DNA of 64,000 nucleotides from Xanthobacter autotrophicus (GTDB lineage: Bacteria > Pseudomonadota > Alphaproteobacteria > Rhizobiales > Xanthobacteraceae), in assembly GCF_029991245.1 (NCBI RefSeq), contig NZ_JAIVFO010000005.1:1-64000 (forward strand), written 5' to 3'. The notes under the pieces are model-generated. The model was not told where the DNA came from and searched no databases. It saw only the letters and a list, made by a program, of their open reading frames with translations. The first letter of the stretch is position 1, and each line of letters begins with the position of its first letter. A program made the position numbers and the translations under genes. This document shows, piece after piece, positions 44,792-56,206 of this stretch.

Positions 44792-45858
44792 GCACCGGGT
44801 GCCAGAAGTTCCAGTTCGCTGGGGATGGGATCGAAATGCGCCGCAATGACGGCGCTGTCCACCTCATCGAGCTTTGAGGGCTGCCATTTGGGCGCATTGT
44901 CGCGGTCGACCAGCACGGCGCGCACGCCCTCGTAGAAGTCGTGGCCGGCCATGACGCGTGTCACCACCCGCAGTTCCAGCTTCAGGCAGGCGCCGAGGTC
45001 GAGCGCCCCGCCCCGGCGCATCTGCTCCATGGCGATACACAGGCTGGTGGGGGACCGAAGGCGCATCTCGCGGGCGGTGGCGGCGGCGAATTCCCCATGG
45101 GTCCCGCCGGCCGCCGCCGCGTCATCGAGCGCGGCAAGGATGGCGGACACGTCGGGGCGGCCGAACGCGTCGGCGATGAAATCGGCGCGGTCGGCGAAGG
45201 CGCCCGGCCCCGGATCGATGCGATGGTCGGCCAGAATCTGCTCCACGTCGCCGCCGGCCACGAGGGCCTCCTCCAGCGCGGCGAAGGCGCTGGAGGGGAC
45301 CACATCGGTGGCGAGCCCGCAGGCGAAAGCCTCGGCGGCGCGGATGCGGGTGCCGGTCAGGGCCAGGAACACGCCGAAGGCGCCGGGCAGGCGCGGCAGC
45401 ACATGGGTGCCGCCCACATCCGGGAACAGGCCGATGTTCACCTCCGGCATGGCGAACAGATAGCGGTCGCCCGCCACCCGGTGCGCCCCATGGGCGGAGA
45501 GGCCGAAGCCGCCGCCCATGCAGATGCCGTCGATGAGCGCCACATAGGGCTTGGGAAAGCTGCCGATATAGTCGTTGAGGACATATTCCTCGCGGAAGAA
45601 GCCGAGGGCCTCGTCGGCGCGCCCGCTCAGGCCCTGGTCGTAGATGGAGCGCACGTCGCCGCCGGCGCAGAAGGCCTTTTCGCCGGCGCCCTTGATGACG
45701 ACGCGGGTGACGGCGGGATCCTTCGCCCAGGCCCGCAGGCGGGGCAGGATCTCGCGCACCATGGGAAGATTCAAGGCGTTGAGCGCCTTGGGCCGGTTGA
45801 GGGTGATGATGCCGGCCGCGCCCTTCTCTTCCAGCAGAACCTCAGGTTCCGTTGTCAC
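44788..45858 (-). CDS. 3-hydroxyisobutyryl-CoA hydrolase-like crotonase
   Basis: This is 356 residues from GTG 45858. The crotonase fold shows KALNALNLPMV, EKAFCAGGDVRSIYDQ (oxyanion loop) and YIGSFPKPYVALIDGICMGG with GFGLSAHGAHRVA. Length and the extended C-terminal part with LELRVVTRVMAGHDFYEGVR and LVDRDNAPKW fit the HIBCH family, which hydrolyses 3-hydroxyisobutyryl-CoA in valine breakdown. Plain enoyl-CoA hydratases have about 260 residues. No valine genes are adjacent, so the physiological substrate is an inference. Confidence 0.85.
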   Translation of the reverse strand: MTTEPEVLLEEKGAAGIITLNRPKALNALNLPMVREILPRLRAWAKDPAVTRVVIKGAGEKAFCAGGDVRSIYDQGLSGRADEALGFFREEYVLNDYIGSFPKPYVALIDGICMGGGFGLSAHGAHRVAGDRYLFAMPEVNIGLFPDVGGTHVLPRLPGAFGVFLALTGTRIRAAEAFACGLATDVVPSSAFAALEEALVAGGDVEQILADHRIDPGPGAFADRADFIADAFGRPDVSAILAALDDAAAAGGTHGEFAAATAREMRLRSPTSLCIAMEQMRRGGALDLGACLKLELRVVTRVMAGHDFYEGVRAVLVDRDNAPKWQPSKLDEVDSAVIAAHFDPIPSELELLAPGA

Positions 45859-46034
45859 TGCGCCTCTCCCCTTTGCCGCCGTTTTGCCGCTGAGCGGTTC
45901 CCCCGGCAGGGTTAGACGCGGCCTTGGGCACCGTCAACGCGACTGCGCGCACCTCCGCCGTGCGCGGCTGCACATGCCGCCCGGATCCCCCAAGGTTCCG
46001 CGCCCCTCGCGGGGCAGTGCCCGGGCGGGTATAA

Positions 46035-47132
<1,098 letters not shown>

Positions 47133-47154
47133 AGCCCGCGCCGGGAGAGACCAG

Positions 47155-48420
47155 ATGACAGCCCCCGTCGTCGCCAAAAGCGACCTTAACGGCGACCTTC
47201 CCGTGACCCTCGCGGACGTGGAGGCGGCGCGGACGCTGGTGAGCGGCGCGGTATTGCATACGCCCACCCTGCATGCGCCGCGCCTGTCCGCCCTCACCGG
47301 CGCGGACGTGTATGTGAAGTATGAGAATCTCCAGGTCACCGCCTCGTTCAAGGAGCGCGGCGCGCTGGTGAAGCTAGCGCGCCTCACGCCGGAGGAGGCG
47401 CGGCGAGGCGTTGTCGCCATGTCGGCGGGCAACCATGCCCAGGCGGTGGCCTATCACGGCACGCGGCTGAAGATTTCCACCCTCATCGTCATGCCGGAGA
47501 CCACACCGCAGGTGAAGGTGGCCGCCACCGAGGCCTTCGGCGCCGAGGTGGTGCTGTACGGCGAGACCGTGGCCGACGCCTTCGAGGAGGCCACCCGCAT
47601 CTCCAAGGCGCAGGGCCGCGTCTTCGTCCACCCCTATGACGATGTGGACGTGATCGCCGGACAGGGCTCGCTGGCGCTGGAGATGATGGAGGACGGTCCG
47701 GCCTTCGACGCCGTGGTGGTGCCCATCGGCGGCGGTGGGCTCATCGCCGGCATGGCGCTGGCCTTCGCCGGGCGCTCGCCGGCGACCCAGGTGGTGGGCG
47801 TCGAGGCCCAGCTCTATCCCGCCATGTGGTCCGCCATGACCGGCGAGGCGCGCCCCTGCGGCGGGCCGACGCTGGCCGAGGGCATCGCGGTGCGCGACGT
47901 GGGCGTGCTGACATCGCAGGTGGTGCGGCGCCTGGTGCCCCATGTGGTGCTGGTGGACGAGACCGCGCTGGAGCGGGCGGTGAACGCCTTCCTCATGCAC
48001 CAGAAGACGCTGGCGGAAGGCGCCGGCGCCGCGGGCCTTGCCGCCCTCCTCGCCGAGCCCGAGCGGTTCCGCGGCAAGACGGTGGGGCTGGTGGTCTCCG
48101 GCGGCAACATCGACCCGCGCATGATCGCCGGCATTCTCCTGCGCGAGCTGGAGCGGGAGGAGCGCATCGTCTCGTTCCGCCTGACCATCCTCGACCGGCC
48201 GGGCATGCTGGGGCGCATCGCCACGCTGCTCGGCAAGCTGGGCGCCAACATCCTGGAGGTGCACCACCGGCGCACCTTCCTCGACGTGCCGGCCAAGGGC
48301 ACCCGGCTCGACCTCACCGTGGAGACCCGCGACCAGGCCCATGCCGAGCTGATCCAGCAGGCGCTGGAAGGCGAGGGCCTGCCGGTCCAGCGGCTGGGGG
48401 CGGGTGGCGCCGATTGGTGA
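47155..48420 (+). CDS. ilvA: threonine ammonia-lyase with ACT domain
   Basis: This 421-residue PLP enzyme converts threonine to 2-oxobutyrate. The cofactor Lys66 is in VTASFKERGALVKL; SAGNHAQAVAYHG and the glycine loop VVPIGGGGLIAGMA bind PLP phosphate. An ACT regulatory domain of about 80 residues (RLTILDRPGMLGRIATLLGK) closes the protein. One ACT domain and this length fit the short IlvA/TdcB-like branch, so either isoleucine synthesis or threonine breakdown is possible. It lies 22 bases after hemB. Confidence 0.93.
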   Translation: MTAPVVAKSDLNGDLPVTLADVEAARTLVSGAVLHTPTLHAPRLSALTGADVYVKYENLQVTASFKERGALVKLARLTPEEARRGVVAMSAGNHAQAVAYHGTRLKISTLIVMPETTPQVKVAATEAFGAEVVLYGETVADAFEEATRISKAQGRVFVHPYDDVDVIAGQGSLALEMMEDGPAFDAVVVPIGGGGLIAGMALAFAGRSPATQVVGVEAQLYPAMWSAMTGEARPCGGPTLAEGIAVRDVGVLTSQVVRRLVPHVVLVDETALERAVNAFLMHQKTLAEGAGAAGLAALLAEPERFRGKTVGLVVSGGNIDPRMIAGILLRELEREERIVSFRLTILDRPGMLGRIATLLGKLGANILEVHHRRTFLDVPAKGTRLDLTVETRDQAHAELIQQALEGEGLPVQRLGAGGADW

Positions 48421-48511
48421 GTTGCGCGGGCGGCGCGGACTGGTGATGCCGCGATCTTGCGCCGCAGGCCGGCCCACACCAATTAAAGGTGTCGGAAGGA
48501 GCCTTCGACCC

Positions 48512-49057
48512 ATGAGCAACACCAGCGACACGTCCCGCCAGCCGCCGTCCTATGGCTATCCGGACGGTGCGCGTCCCAGCGCCTATGATCCGGTGACCCA
48601 GCCGGAATATTTCGAGGGCGTGCTTTCCCGCCGGCTCGTGGCCTTTCTGGTCGATGCCATCCTGATCCTCGGCGGGGTGGTGCTGTTTTATGTCCTCGTC
48701 CTGCTGATGGGGCTGGTCACCTTCGGCCTGAGCTGGATCGCGTTCCTGTTCGTCTGGCCGACCTTCGTCATCGCGGCGCTCGCCTACAACGCGATCACCC
48801 TCGGCTCGCCGGCCTCGGCCACCCTCGGCATGCGACTCATGGACCTGGAGATGCGCACCTGGTACGGCGCGCCCTGCTATTCGGTGCTGGCCGCGGTGCA
48901 TGCGGTGTGCTTCTGGGTGTCGGTCTCCATCTTCACTCCGTTCGTGCTGCTGGTTGCCCTGTTCAACGACCGGCGCCGGCTGCTGCACGATTTCCTCGTC
49001 GGAACGGTGGTGGTGAACAACACCCTTCGCGCGGACGCCCTGCGGCGCCGGCCTTGA
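48512..49057 (+). CDS. RDD-family membrane protein
   Basis: This is 181 residues from ATG 48512 behind GGAAGGAG. A polar N-terminus of about 45 residues (Ser/Pro/Tyr-rich) is followed by SRRLVAFLVDAILILGGVVL, the R-x-x-x-x-x-x-D signature of RDD proteins, and three to four helices in all. GSPASATLGMRLMDLEMRTW is the second conserved block. The family has been linked to ion exchange or membrane assembly, but the role here is unknown. Confidence 0.9.
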   Translation: MSNTSDTSRQPPSYGYPDGARPSAYDPVTQPEYFEGVLSRRLVAFLVDAILILGGVVLFYVLVLLMGLVTFGLSWIAFLFVWPTFVIAALAYNAITLGSPASATLGMRLMDLEMRTWYGAPCYSVLAAVHAVCFWVSVSIFTPFVLLVALFNDRRRLLHDFLVGTVVVNNTLRADALRRRP

Positions 49058-49137
49058 TTTTTAGCCGCAGGCACACCTTCGCCTTTGACCTCGTCCCGCG
49101 CAGCGGCGATGCTGTCTTTTCCTGAGGCACGAGCGTC

Positions 49138-49887
49138 GTGAGCGAGCACCCGCGCGATACACCGCAATTCTATCTGACGGCCCCTTCCCCATGCCCGTAC
49201 CTTCCGGGCAGGGAGGAGCGGAAGGTGTTCACGCACCTTGTGGGCGACAAGGCCGCCAGCCTCAACGACGTGCTCACCCAGGGCGGCTTCCGGCGCAGCC
49301 AGTCCATCGCCTACCGCCCGGCGTGCGAGGGCTGCAAGGCCTGCGTCTCGGTGCGGATCTGCGTGGACGACTTCACCCCAAGCCGCAGCTTCCGCCGGGT
49401 CCTGGCGGACAATGCGGACCTCATCGGCCAGATCAAGCCGGCCACTCCCTCGTCCGAGCAATACGCCCTGTTCCGCAGTTATGTCAGCGGCCGCCACGGC
49501 ACCGGCGGCATGGCCGACATGAGCGTGCTCGACTACGCCATGATGGTGGAGGACACCCATGTCCACACCCGTCTTGTGGAATACCGCAAGCGCGGGCCGG
49601 ACAGCCGTATCATCCCCCGCGGCACCGGTGACCTCATGGCGGTGGCGCTGACGGACGTGCTCACGGACGGCCTGTCCATGGTCTATTCCTTCTACAACCC
49701 CCAGGTGCACGACCGCTCCCTCGGCACCTTCCTGATCCTCGACCACATCGCGCGGGCGCGGCAGATGGGCCTGCCCTACGTCTATCTCGGCTATTGGGTT
49801 CAGGGCTCGCGCAAGATGGATTATAAGCGCCGCTACCTGCCCCAGGAGCGCCTGACGCCGCACGGCTGGGAGCGGGTGGAGAAATAG
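49138..49887 (+). CDS. bpt: leucyl/arginyl-tRNA-protein transferase (Bpt/Ate family)
   Basis: This 249-residue protein transfers Leu (Bpt) or Arg from tRNA to the N-terminus of target proteins, marking them for ClpS-ClpAP. The conserved Cys-rich block [54 protein letters not shown] and [17 protein letters not shown] are all present. Length fits the bacterial aspartate/glutamate leucyltransferase. The start is GTG 49138 and the gene stands alone. Confidence 0.94.
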   Translation: MSEHPRDTPQFYLTAPSPCPYLPGREERKVFTHLVGDKAASLNDVLTQGGFRRSQSIAYRPACEGCKACVSVRICVDDFTPSRSFRRVLADNADLIGQIKPATPSSEQYALFRSYVSGRHGTGGMADMSVLDYAMMVEDTHVHTRLVEYRKRGPDSRIIPRGTGDLMAVALTDVLTDGLSMVYSFYNPQVHDRSLGTFLILDHIARARQMGLPYVYLGYWVQGSRKMDYKRRYLPQERLTPHGWERVEK

Positions 49888-49907
49888 CCCTGCGGGGCGC
49901 CGGGGGC

Positions 49908-50591
49908 ATGCGCGTGGGCTATTTCAGCAATTCCGTCAACATCTTCCTTGCCGTCTTCGCGGCCCTCTTCCCCATCGTGAACCCGCTCGGCGGGGCGCCG
50001 ATCTTCCTCAATTTCGTGCGCGGCTGCACCGCGCAGACGCGGGAGCTGCTGGCCCGCAGCGTGGCCGTCTACGGCTTCCTGCTGCTTTTGGGCTCGCTGA
50101 TCGTGGGCGCGCAGGTGCTGCTGTTCTTCGGCATCACCTTGCCGGTGCTGCGGGTGGCCGGCGGCGTGGTGGTGACCTCGGTGGGCTGGAACCTGCTGCA
50201 TCAGGGCGACGAGCCGGCCAAGCGCGCCGACGGCACGCCGCTGGACGAGGCCCACGCCAAGGACCAGGCCTTCTATCCCCTCACCCTGCCGCTCACGGTG
50301 GGGCCGGGCTCCATCGCCACCACCATCGCGCTGGCCGCCAGCCACAAGTCCACCTTCGAGACCGATCTGGTCATGTCCCTGTCGTCCCTCATCGGGGCTG
50401 TGGCGGGGCTCATCGCGGTGGCGCTCACCGTCTATTTCGCCTTCCGGGAGGCGCCCACCATCGAGCGGGTGCTGGGCAAGAACGGCACCAATGTGCTGGT
50501 GCGGCTGTTCGCCTTCATCCTGTTCGCCATCGGCGTGCAGATCATCTGGCTCGGCGCGCGGGACCTGCTTGGCGAGATCCCGGGACGCTGA
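49908..50591 (+). CDS. MarC-family integral membrane protein
   Basis: This is 227 residues with six helices. NIFLAVFAALFPIVNPLGGA, with the conserved VNP-GG motif near the N-terminus, and YPLTLPLTVGPGSIATTIAL, with its TVGPG block, identify MarC/UPF0056. The family is named from the mar locus but its transport role is unproven. ATG 49908 follows the bpt stop by 20 bases, so the two may be co-transcribed. Confidence 0.9.
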   Translation: MRVGYFSNSVNIFLAVFAALFPIVNPLGGAPIFLNFVRGCTAQTRELLARSVAVYGFLLLLGSLIVGAQVLLFFGITLPVLRVAGGVVVTSVGWNLLHQGDEPAKRADGTPLDEAHAKDQAFYPLTLPLTVGPGSIATTIALAASHKSTFETDLVMSLSSLIGAVAGLIAVALTVYFAFREAPTIERVLGKNGTNVLVRLFAFILFAIGVQIIWLGARDLLGEIPGR

Positions 50592-50710
50592 GGCCAGGTG
50601 CGCTGAGGCCTCCCGCCGAACAGGGCAGTCATACCGTCGCAGCTATGCCGGTCTGCCCCGCCCCCTGCTAGAAGACCGGGAATCCCCGAAGCCTCAGGCA
50701 GGAGTGCCCC

Positions 50711-51748
50711 ATGTCCCAACCGAACCACCCCATCCGCCGCGTCGCCGTGATCGGAGCCGGGACCATCGGCGCGAGCTGGGCCGCGCTGTTCCTGTCGCGC
50801 GGGCTCGACGTGGTGGTGAGCGACCCCGCGCCCGGGGCGGCCGAGGCCACCCAGCGCCTCATCTCCGCCGCCTGGCCGATCCTCATGGAACTCGGCGGAG
50901 AGGCGTGGATAGACCCCACCAGCTGGCGCTTCGAGCCCGACCCGGTGACGGCGGTGGCGGGCGTCGACTTCGTTCAGGAGAACGCGCCCGAGCGCTACGA
51001 GCTGAAGCAGAAGCTGTTCCCCGCCATCGACGCGGTGCTGCCGCCGGAGGTGGTGATCGCCTCCTCATCCTCCGGCCTGCTGGTGAGCCGCATCGCCGAG
51101 GGCTGCCGCCATCCCGAGCGCTGCATCATCGGCCACCCCTTCAATCCGCCGCACCTCATTCCGCTGGTGGAGGTGGTGGGCGGCGAGAAGGCCAGCCGCG
51201 CCGCCATCGACACCGCTATGGATTTCTACCGCGCCATGGGCAAGCACCCCATCGAGATCCACAAGGAGGTCGCCGGCCACGTGGCCAACCGCCTCCAGGC
51301 GGCGCTGTGGCGCGAGGCCATCCACCTGGTGGAGCAGGGCGTGGTCTCGGTGGCGGACGTGGATGCGGCCGTCTGCGAAGGCCCCGGCCTGCGCTGGGCG
51401 CTCATGGGCCAGCACATGACCTTCCACCTGGGCGGCGGCGAAGGCGGCCTTGCCCATTTCATCCACCACCTGCTGCCGGCGGTGGAGACCTGGTGGGACG
51501 ATCTCGGCGCGCCGAACATGACGCCGGAGCTTCAGGCCACGCTGGTTGAAGGTGTGAAGGCGGAAGCCGCCGGCCGCTCCATCGCCGAGCTGGCGCAGCG
51601 GCGCGATACCCTGCTGACGCAGATCGTGGCGTTGAAGCACGCGCATGATGCGGTCGAGGAGAAGCAGGACCTGAACGCGCGGCTCGATGAGGCGCTGGAA
51701 GAGAGCTTTCCCGCCAGCGATCCGGTGGCGGTGCACAAGGTGGACTGA
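50711..51748 (+). CDS. 3-hydroxyacyl-CoA dehydrogenase-type NAD-dependent oxidoreductase
   Basis: This is 345 residues with an AGGAG ribosome site. The Rossmann motif is VAVIGAGTIGASWAALFLSR; SSSSGLLVSRIAEGC and IIGHPFNPPHLIPLVEVVGG hold the catalytic Ser and His region of the HAD family, and HKEVAGHVANRLQAALWREA begins the dimerisation domain. The sequence is closest in style to the carnitine/gulonate 3-dehydrogenase branch rather than to FadB. The C-terminus EALEESFPASDPVAV is a short motif that also ends many unrelated proteobacterial proteins. Confidence 0.87.
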   Translation: MSQPNHPIRRVAVIGAGTIGASWAALFLSRGLDVVVSDPAPGAAEATQRLISAAWPILMELGGEAWIDPTSWRFEPDPVTAVAGVDFVQENAPERYELKQKLFPAIDAVLPPEVVIASSSSGLLVSRIAEGCRHPERCIIGHPFNPPHLIPLVEVVGGEKASRAAIDTAMDFYRAMGKHPIEIHKEVAGHVANRLQAALWREAIHLVEQGVVSVADVDAAVCEGPGLRWALMGQHMTFHLGGGEGGLAHFIHHLLPAVETWWDDLGAPNMTPELQATLVEGVKAEAAGRSIAELAQRRDTLLTQIVALKHAHDAVEEKQDLNARLDEALEESFPASDPVAVHKVD

Positions 51749-51750
51749 GG

Positions 51751-51789
51751 GCAGCACCCCTCTTCCCGGGCAGGGAAGAGGGGTGCTGC
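51751..51789. terminator. 17-bp hairpin between convergent genes
   Basis: GCAGCACCCCTCTTCCC (51751-51767) and its exact complement (51773-51789) form a 17-bp stem with a 5-base loop, between the dehydrogenase stop and the eno stop. There is no T-run on either side. It most likely serves as a bidirectional transcript end or RNA-protecting hairpin. Confidence 0.6.
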
Positions 51790-51799
51790 AGCTTGAGAC

Positions 51800-53784
<1,985 letters not shown>

Positions 53785-53855
53785 AGCTGTCCCGTCCGGA
53801 GCCGCCGACGCCAGACGACACCAGAGCGGACCGGGGAGGACGGAGGGCACGGGTG

Positions 53856-54881
53856 ATGCCGAAGCTCATTGTCACCAATGGCGATTCTGCCGCCGAGCAG
53901 CTGCGCGCGGCGGGAATCAGGGGCCATATCGTGCCCTGGCAGGACATGCTCCACGACGGGCCGGTTCCGCCGGGCACCGACCTGGAGGAGGTGTCGGACG
54001 TGCGCGCCGATTTCCTCTCCCAGGCGCTGGGCCTGCCGTTCGACGAGGTGCGGGCGGATTTTGCCCACCGCGACGCGCAGGTGGAGGTGCATGTCGCCTA
54101 CGCGCAAGTGGAACTGTGGTTCGAGCATGACCTGTTCGACCAGCTCCAGCTGATCCAGCTGCTGTCCTATTTCGCCCACGAGCCGGAGCGCATGGGGCTG
54201 AGCCTGGTGCAGGCCTCCCACTATCTCGGCGTCATGGGGCCGGACGAGATGCGCGCCCTGGAGGCGCACCGCACGCCGGTCACCCACCTCCAGCTGGAAA
54301 CCGCACGGGAGGCCTGGGCGGCCTTCACCGCTCCCACCCCGCGGCCGCTCGCGGCCTTCCTCTCCAGGTCGCAGGTGTCCCGCGTCTATGAGGTGCTGCC
54401 CCATCTGGCGCCGGCGCTCCATCGGCTCATCGCCGAGCTTCCGGCGCCCAGGAGCGGGCTGTCGCTCACGGAAGAGCGCATCCTGCGGCATCTTCAGGAC
54501 GGGCCCATGAAGGTGGCCCACCTCTATGCCGCGGTCCATTCCATGGACGAGGCCCAGTTCCTCGCCGACCTGCCCTTCTTCCTGCGCCTCGACGGGCTTG
54601 CCTTTGCCCATGAGCCGCTGATTTTCGGCCTGCCCTTCCGCTCCAGCGAGGCCGCGGGCATGCACTTTTCCCCGGGCGACGAAAGCGCGGCCGAGCGCTC
54701 CTATCGCGCCTATGCCACGGCCGAGATCGCGCTCACGCCCACCGGGGCCGCGGCGCTGAAGGGCAGCTTCGACCATGCCTGCCAGAATGCGGTGGATCGC
54801 TCCATCGGCGGCACCCATCTGATGCCCGGCGCCATGTGGCGGTTCGACCGGACCTCCGGCACCCTGGTCATGCCGAACTAG
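53856..54881 (+). CDS. DUF1835 domain protein
   Basis: This is 341 residues from ATG 53856; GTG 53853 is also possible. The N-terminal DUF1835 region reads LIVTNGDSAAEQLRAAGIRG and then HIVPWQDMLHDGPVP. A mostly helical middle contains VELWFEHDLFDQLQLIQLL, and a winged-helix-like C-terminal part holds LTEERILRHLQDG and ALTPTGAAAL. The function is unknown. Its 3' end overlaps that of the AI-2E family gene by 14 bases. Confidence 0.85.
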   Translation: MPKLIVTNGDSAAEQLRAAGIRGHIVPWQDMLHDGPVPPGTDLEEVSDVRADFLSQALGLPFDEVRADFAHRDAQVEVHVAYAQVELWFEHDLFDQLQLIQLLSYFAHEPERMGLSLVQASHYLGVMGPDEMRALEAHRTPVTHLQLETAREAWAAFTAPTPRPLAAFLSRSQVSRVYEVLPHLAPALHRLIAELPAPRSGLSLTEERILRHLQDGPMKVAHLYAAVHSMDEAQFLADLPFFLRLDGLAFAHEPLIFGLPFRSSEAAGMHFSPGDESAAERSYRAYATAEIALTPTGAAALKGSFDHACQNAVDRSIGGTHLMPGAMWRFDRTSGTLVMPN

Positions 54882-55896
54882 GTTCGGAAACCGGCTCCGG
54901 CTTCGCCTCCATCTCGCCATGGGCCTTGAAGGCGGCAAAGGCGAGCACGGTGAGGGGCGTGGCGAGCACCACACCGAGGGCGCCGAACACATTGCCGAAC
55001 GCCACCACCGCAAACAGCGTCACCGCCGGCGGCAGCGACACCATGCGCTGCTGGAGCAGCGGGGTGATCACGTTGCTCTCCGACTGCTGGACGATGACGA
55101 AGACCAGCAGTGTCCACAGCCCCGAATCCACCCCCAGCGTCAGGGCGATGAGCACGGCCGGCGCCGCCGCCACCACCGGGCCGATCATGGGCACAAACTC
55201 GGCGAGCCCGGCGAACAGGGCGAGCGCCAGGGCCGAGGGCACCCCCACGATGGTGAGGCCGATGAAGGTGAGCACGCCCACCACCACCATGGCGATGAGC
55301 TGCGCCTTCAGGAAGTGCCGCAGGTCCTCGGAGACGGAGGCGAGCCGTCGCGCCACCGCCGGCCGCTCCGGCTCGGCCCACAGCGACAGGAACATGCGCC
55401 GGTAAAGGTCCGGCGCGGCGGCGAAATAGATGCCGCCGACGATCACCAGGAAGCTGCCGAGCACCACCTGGAAGACGTTGGAGGTCAGGCCCTGCACCGC
55501 CGAGATGACCGTCTCGCCGGAGGGTGCCGATGCCTCGGCCCGGCGCAGCAGGTCGTCGCTCATGCCTTCCAGATGAAAGCGTTGCTCGAAGGCCTTCCAG
55601 GCGGCGGGCAGCTCGTTGATCAGCTCGGCGACCTGCACCTGGATGGTGGAGCCGAACAGATAGAGGGTGAGCCCGATGCCGCCGAACACCAGCAGCGCCA
55701 CCGGGAACACCGCATAGCGCTCGGGAAAGCGGGTGAGGCGGGCGAACGGCTCCGCCAGCGCGTGCAGGGCCAGGGACACCAGCACGGCCGCGAACACCTG
55801 CAGGATCACGTCGGTGATCTTGAAAGAGAAATAGGCGAGGGCAAGGACGATGCAGGCGACGGCGACGCGCCGCGCCACGAGCCAGTCGGAAGCCAT
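54868..55896 (-). CDS. AI-2E-family transporter-like membrane protein
   Basis: This is 342 residues from ATG 55896. It has about eight hydrophobic segments and a soluble loop (residues 110-160). FVPMIGPVVAAAPAVLIALT and VQQSESNVITPLLQQRMVSL match the conserved C-terminal blocks of the YdiK/PerM (AI-2E transporter) family. Members export small molecules or act as Na+/H+ antiporters; the substrate cannot be predicted. It ends in an acidic tail. Confidence 0.9.
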   Translation of the reverse strand: MASDWLVARRVAVACIVLALAYFSFKITDVILQVFAAVLVSLALHALAEPFARLTRFPERYAVFPVALLVFGGIGLTLYLFGSTIQVQVAELINELPAAWKAFEQRFHLEGMSDDLLRRAEASAPSGETVISAVQGLTSNVFQVVLGSFLVIVGGIYFAAAPDLYRRMFLSLWAEPERPAVARRLASVSEDLRHFLKAQLIAMVVVGVLTFIGLTIVGVPSALALALFAGLAEFVPMIGPVVAAAPAVLIALTLGVDSGLWTLLVFVIVQQSESNVITPLLQQRMVSLPPAVTLFAVVAFGNVFGALGVVLATPLTVLAFAAFKAHGEMEAKPEPVSEPSSA

Positions 55897-56012
55897 GTTG
55901 TCTCTCTCGCCGGGGGGTAGCGCCGTGCGGCCTGTATAGCCCGAATGCACGGCGCCGCACATGGGCGGGTGAACGCCGGGGTCGACCGTGGCGTGTCTGC
56001 CGCACGTCCCTG

Positions 56013-56053
56013 CCCCCTCTCCCCTTGCGGGAGAGGGGTTGGGGGTGAGGGGT
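56013..56053. repeat. CT-rich dispersed palindrome, copy 1
   Basis: The unit CCCTCTCCCCTTGCGGGAGA plus GGGG and a GGGGTGAGGGG tail holds the inner palindrome CTCTCCC...GGGAGAG. This unit is widespread between genes in many proteobacteria. With copy 2 at 56095-56135 it lies in the 310-base gap between the AI-2E gene and dnaE, which holds no gene. Confidence 0.7.
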
Positions 56054-56094
56054 TCCCACCGCGAGAAAACGCCTGTCTGCCCAGGATCGCGGCA

Positions 56095-56135
56095 CACCCC
56101 TCACCCCGGCCCTCTCCCGCAAGGGGAGAGGGGGA
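56095..56135. repeat. CT-rich dispersed palindrome, copy 2 (inverted)
   Basis: This is an inverted copy of 56013-56053, almost identical over about 38 bases, 41 bases away. Together they could fold into one long hairpin in any transcript that crosses the gap, downstream of dnaE. Confidence 0.7.
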
Positions 56136-56206
56136 CTTTCGTAGAGTTCTTGCACGCGGGAGAGGATTCGGAGCGTGCCCAGTCGAACCGGCAGGGCCGC
56201 GCGTTC

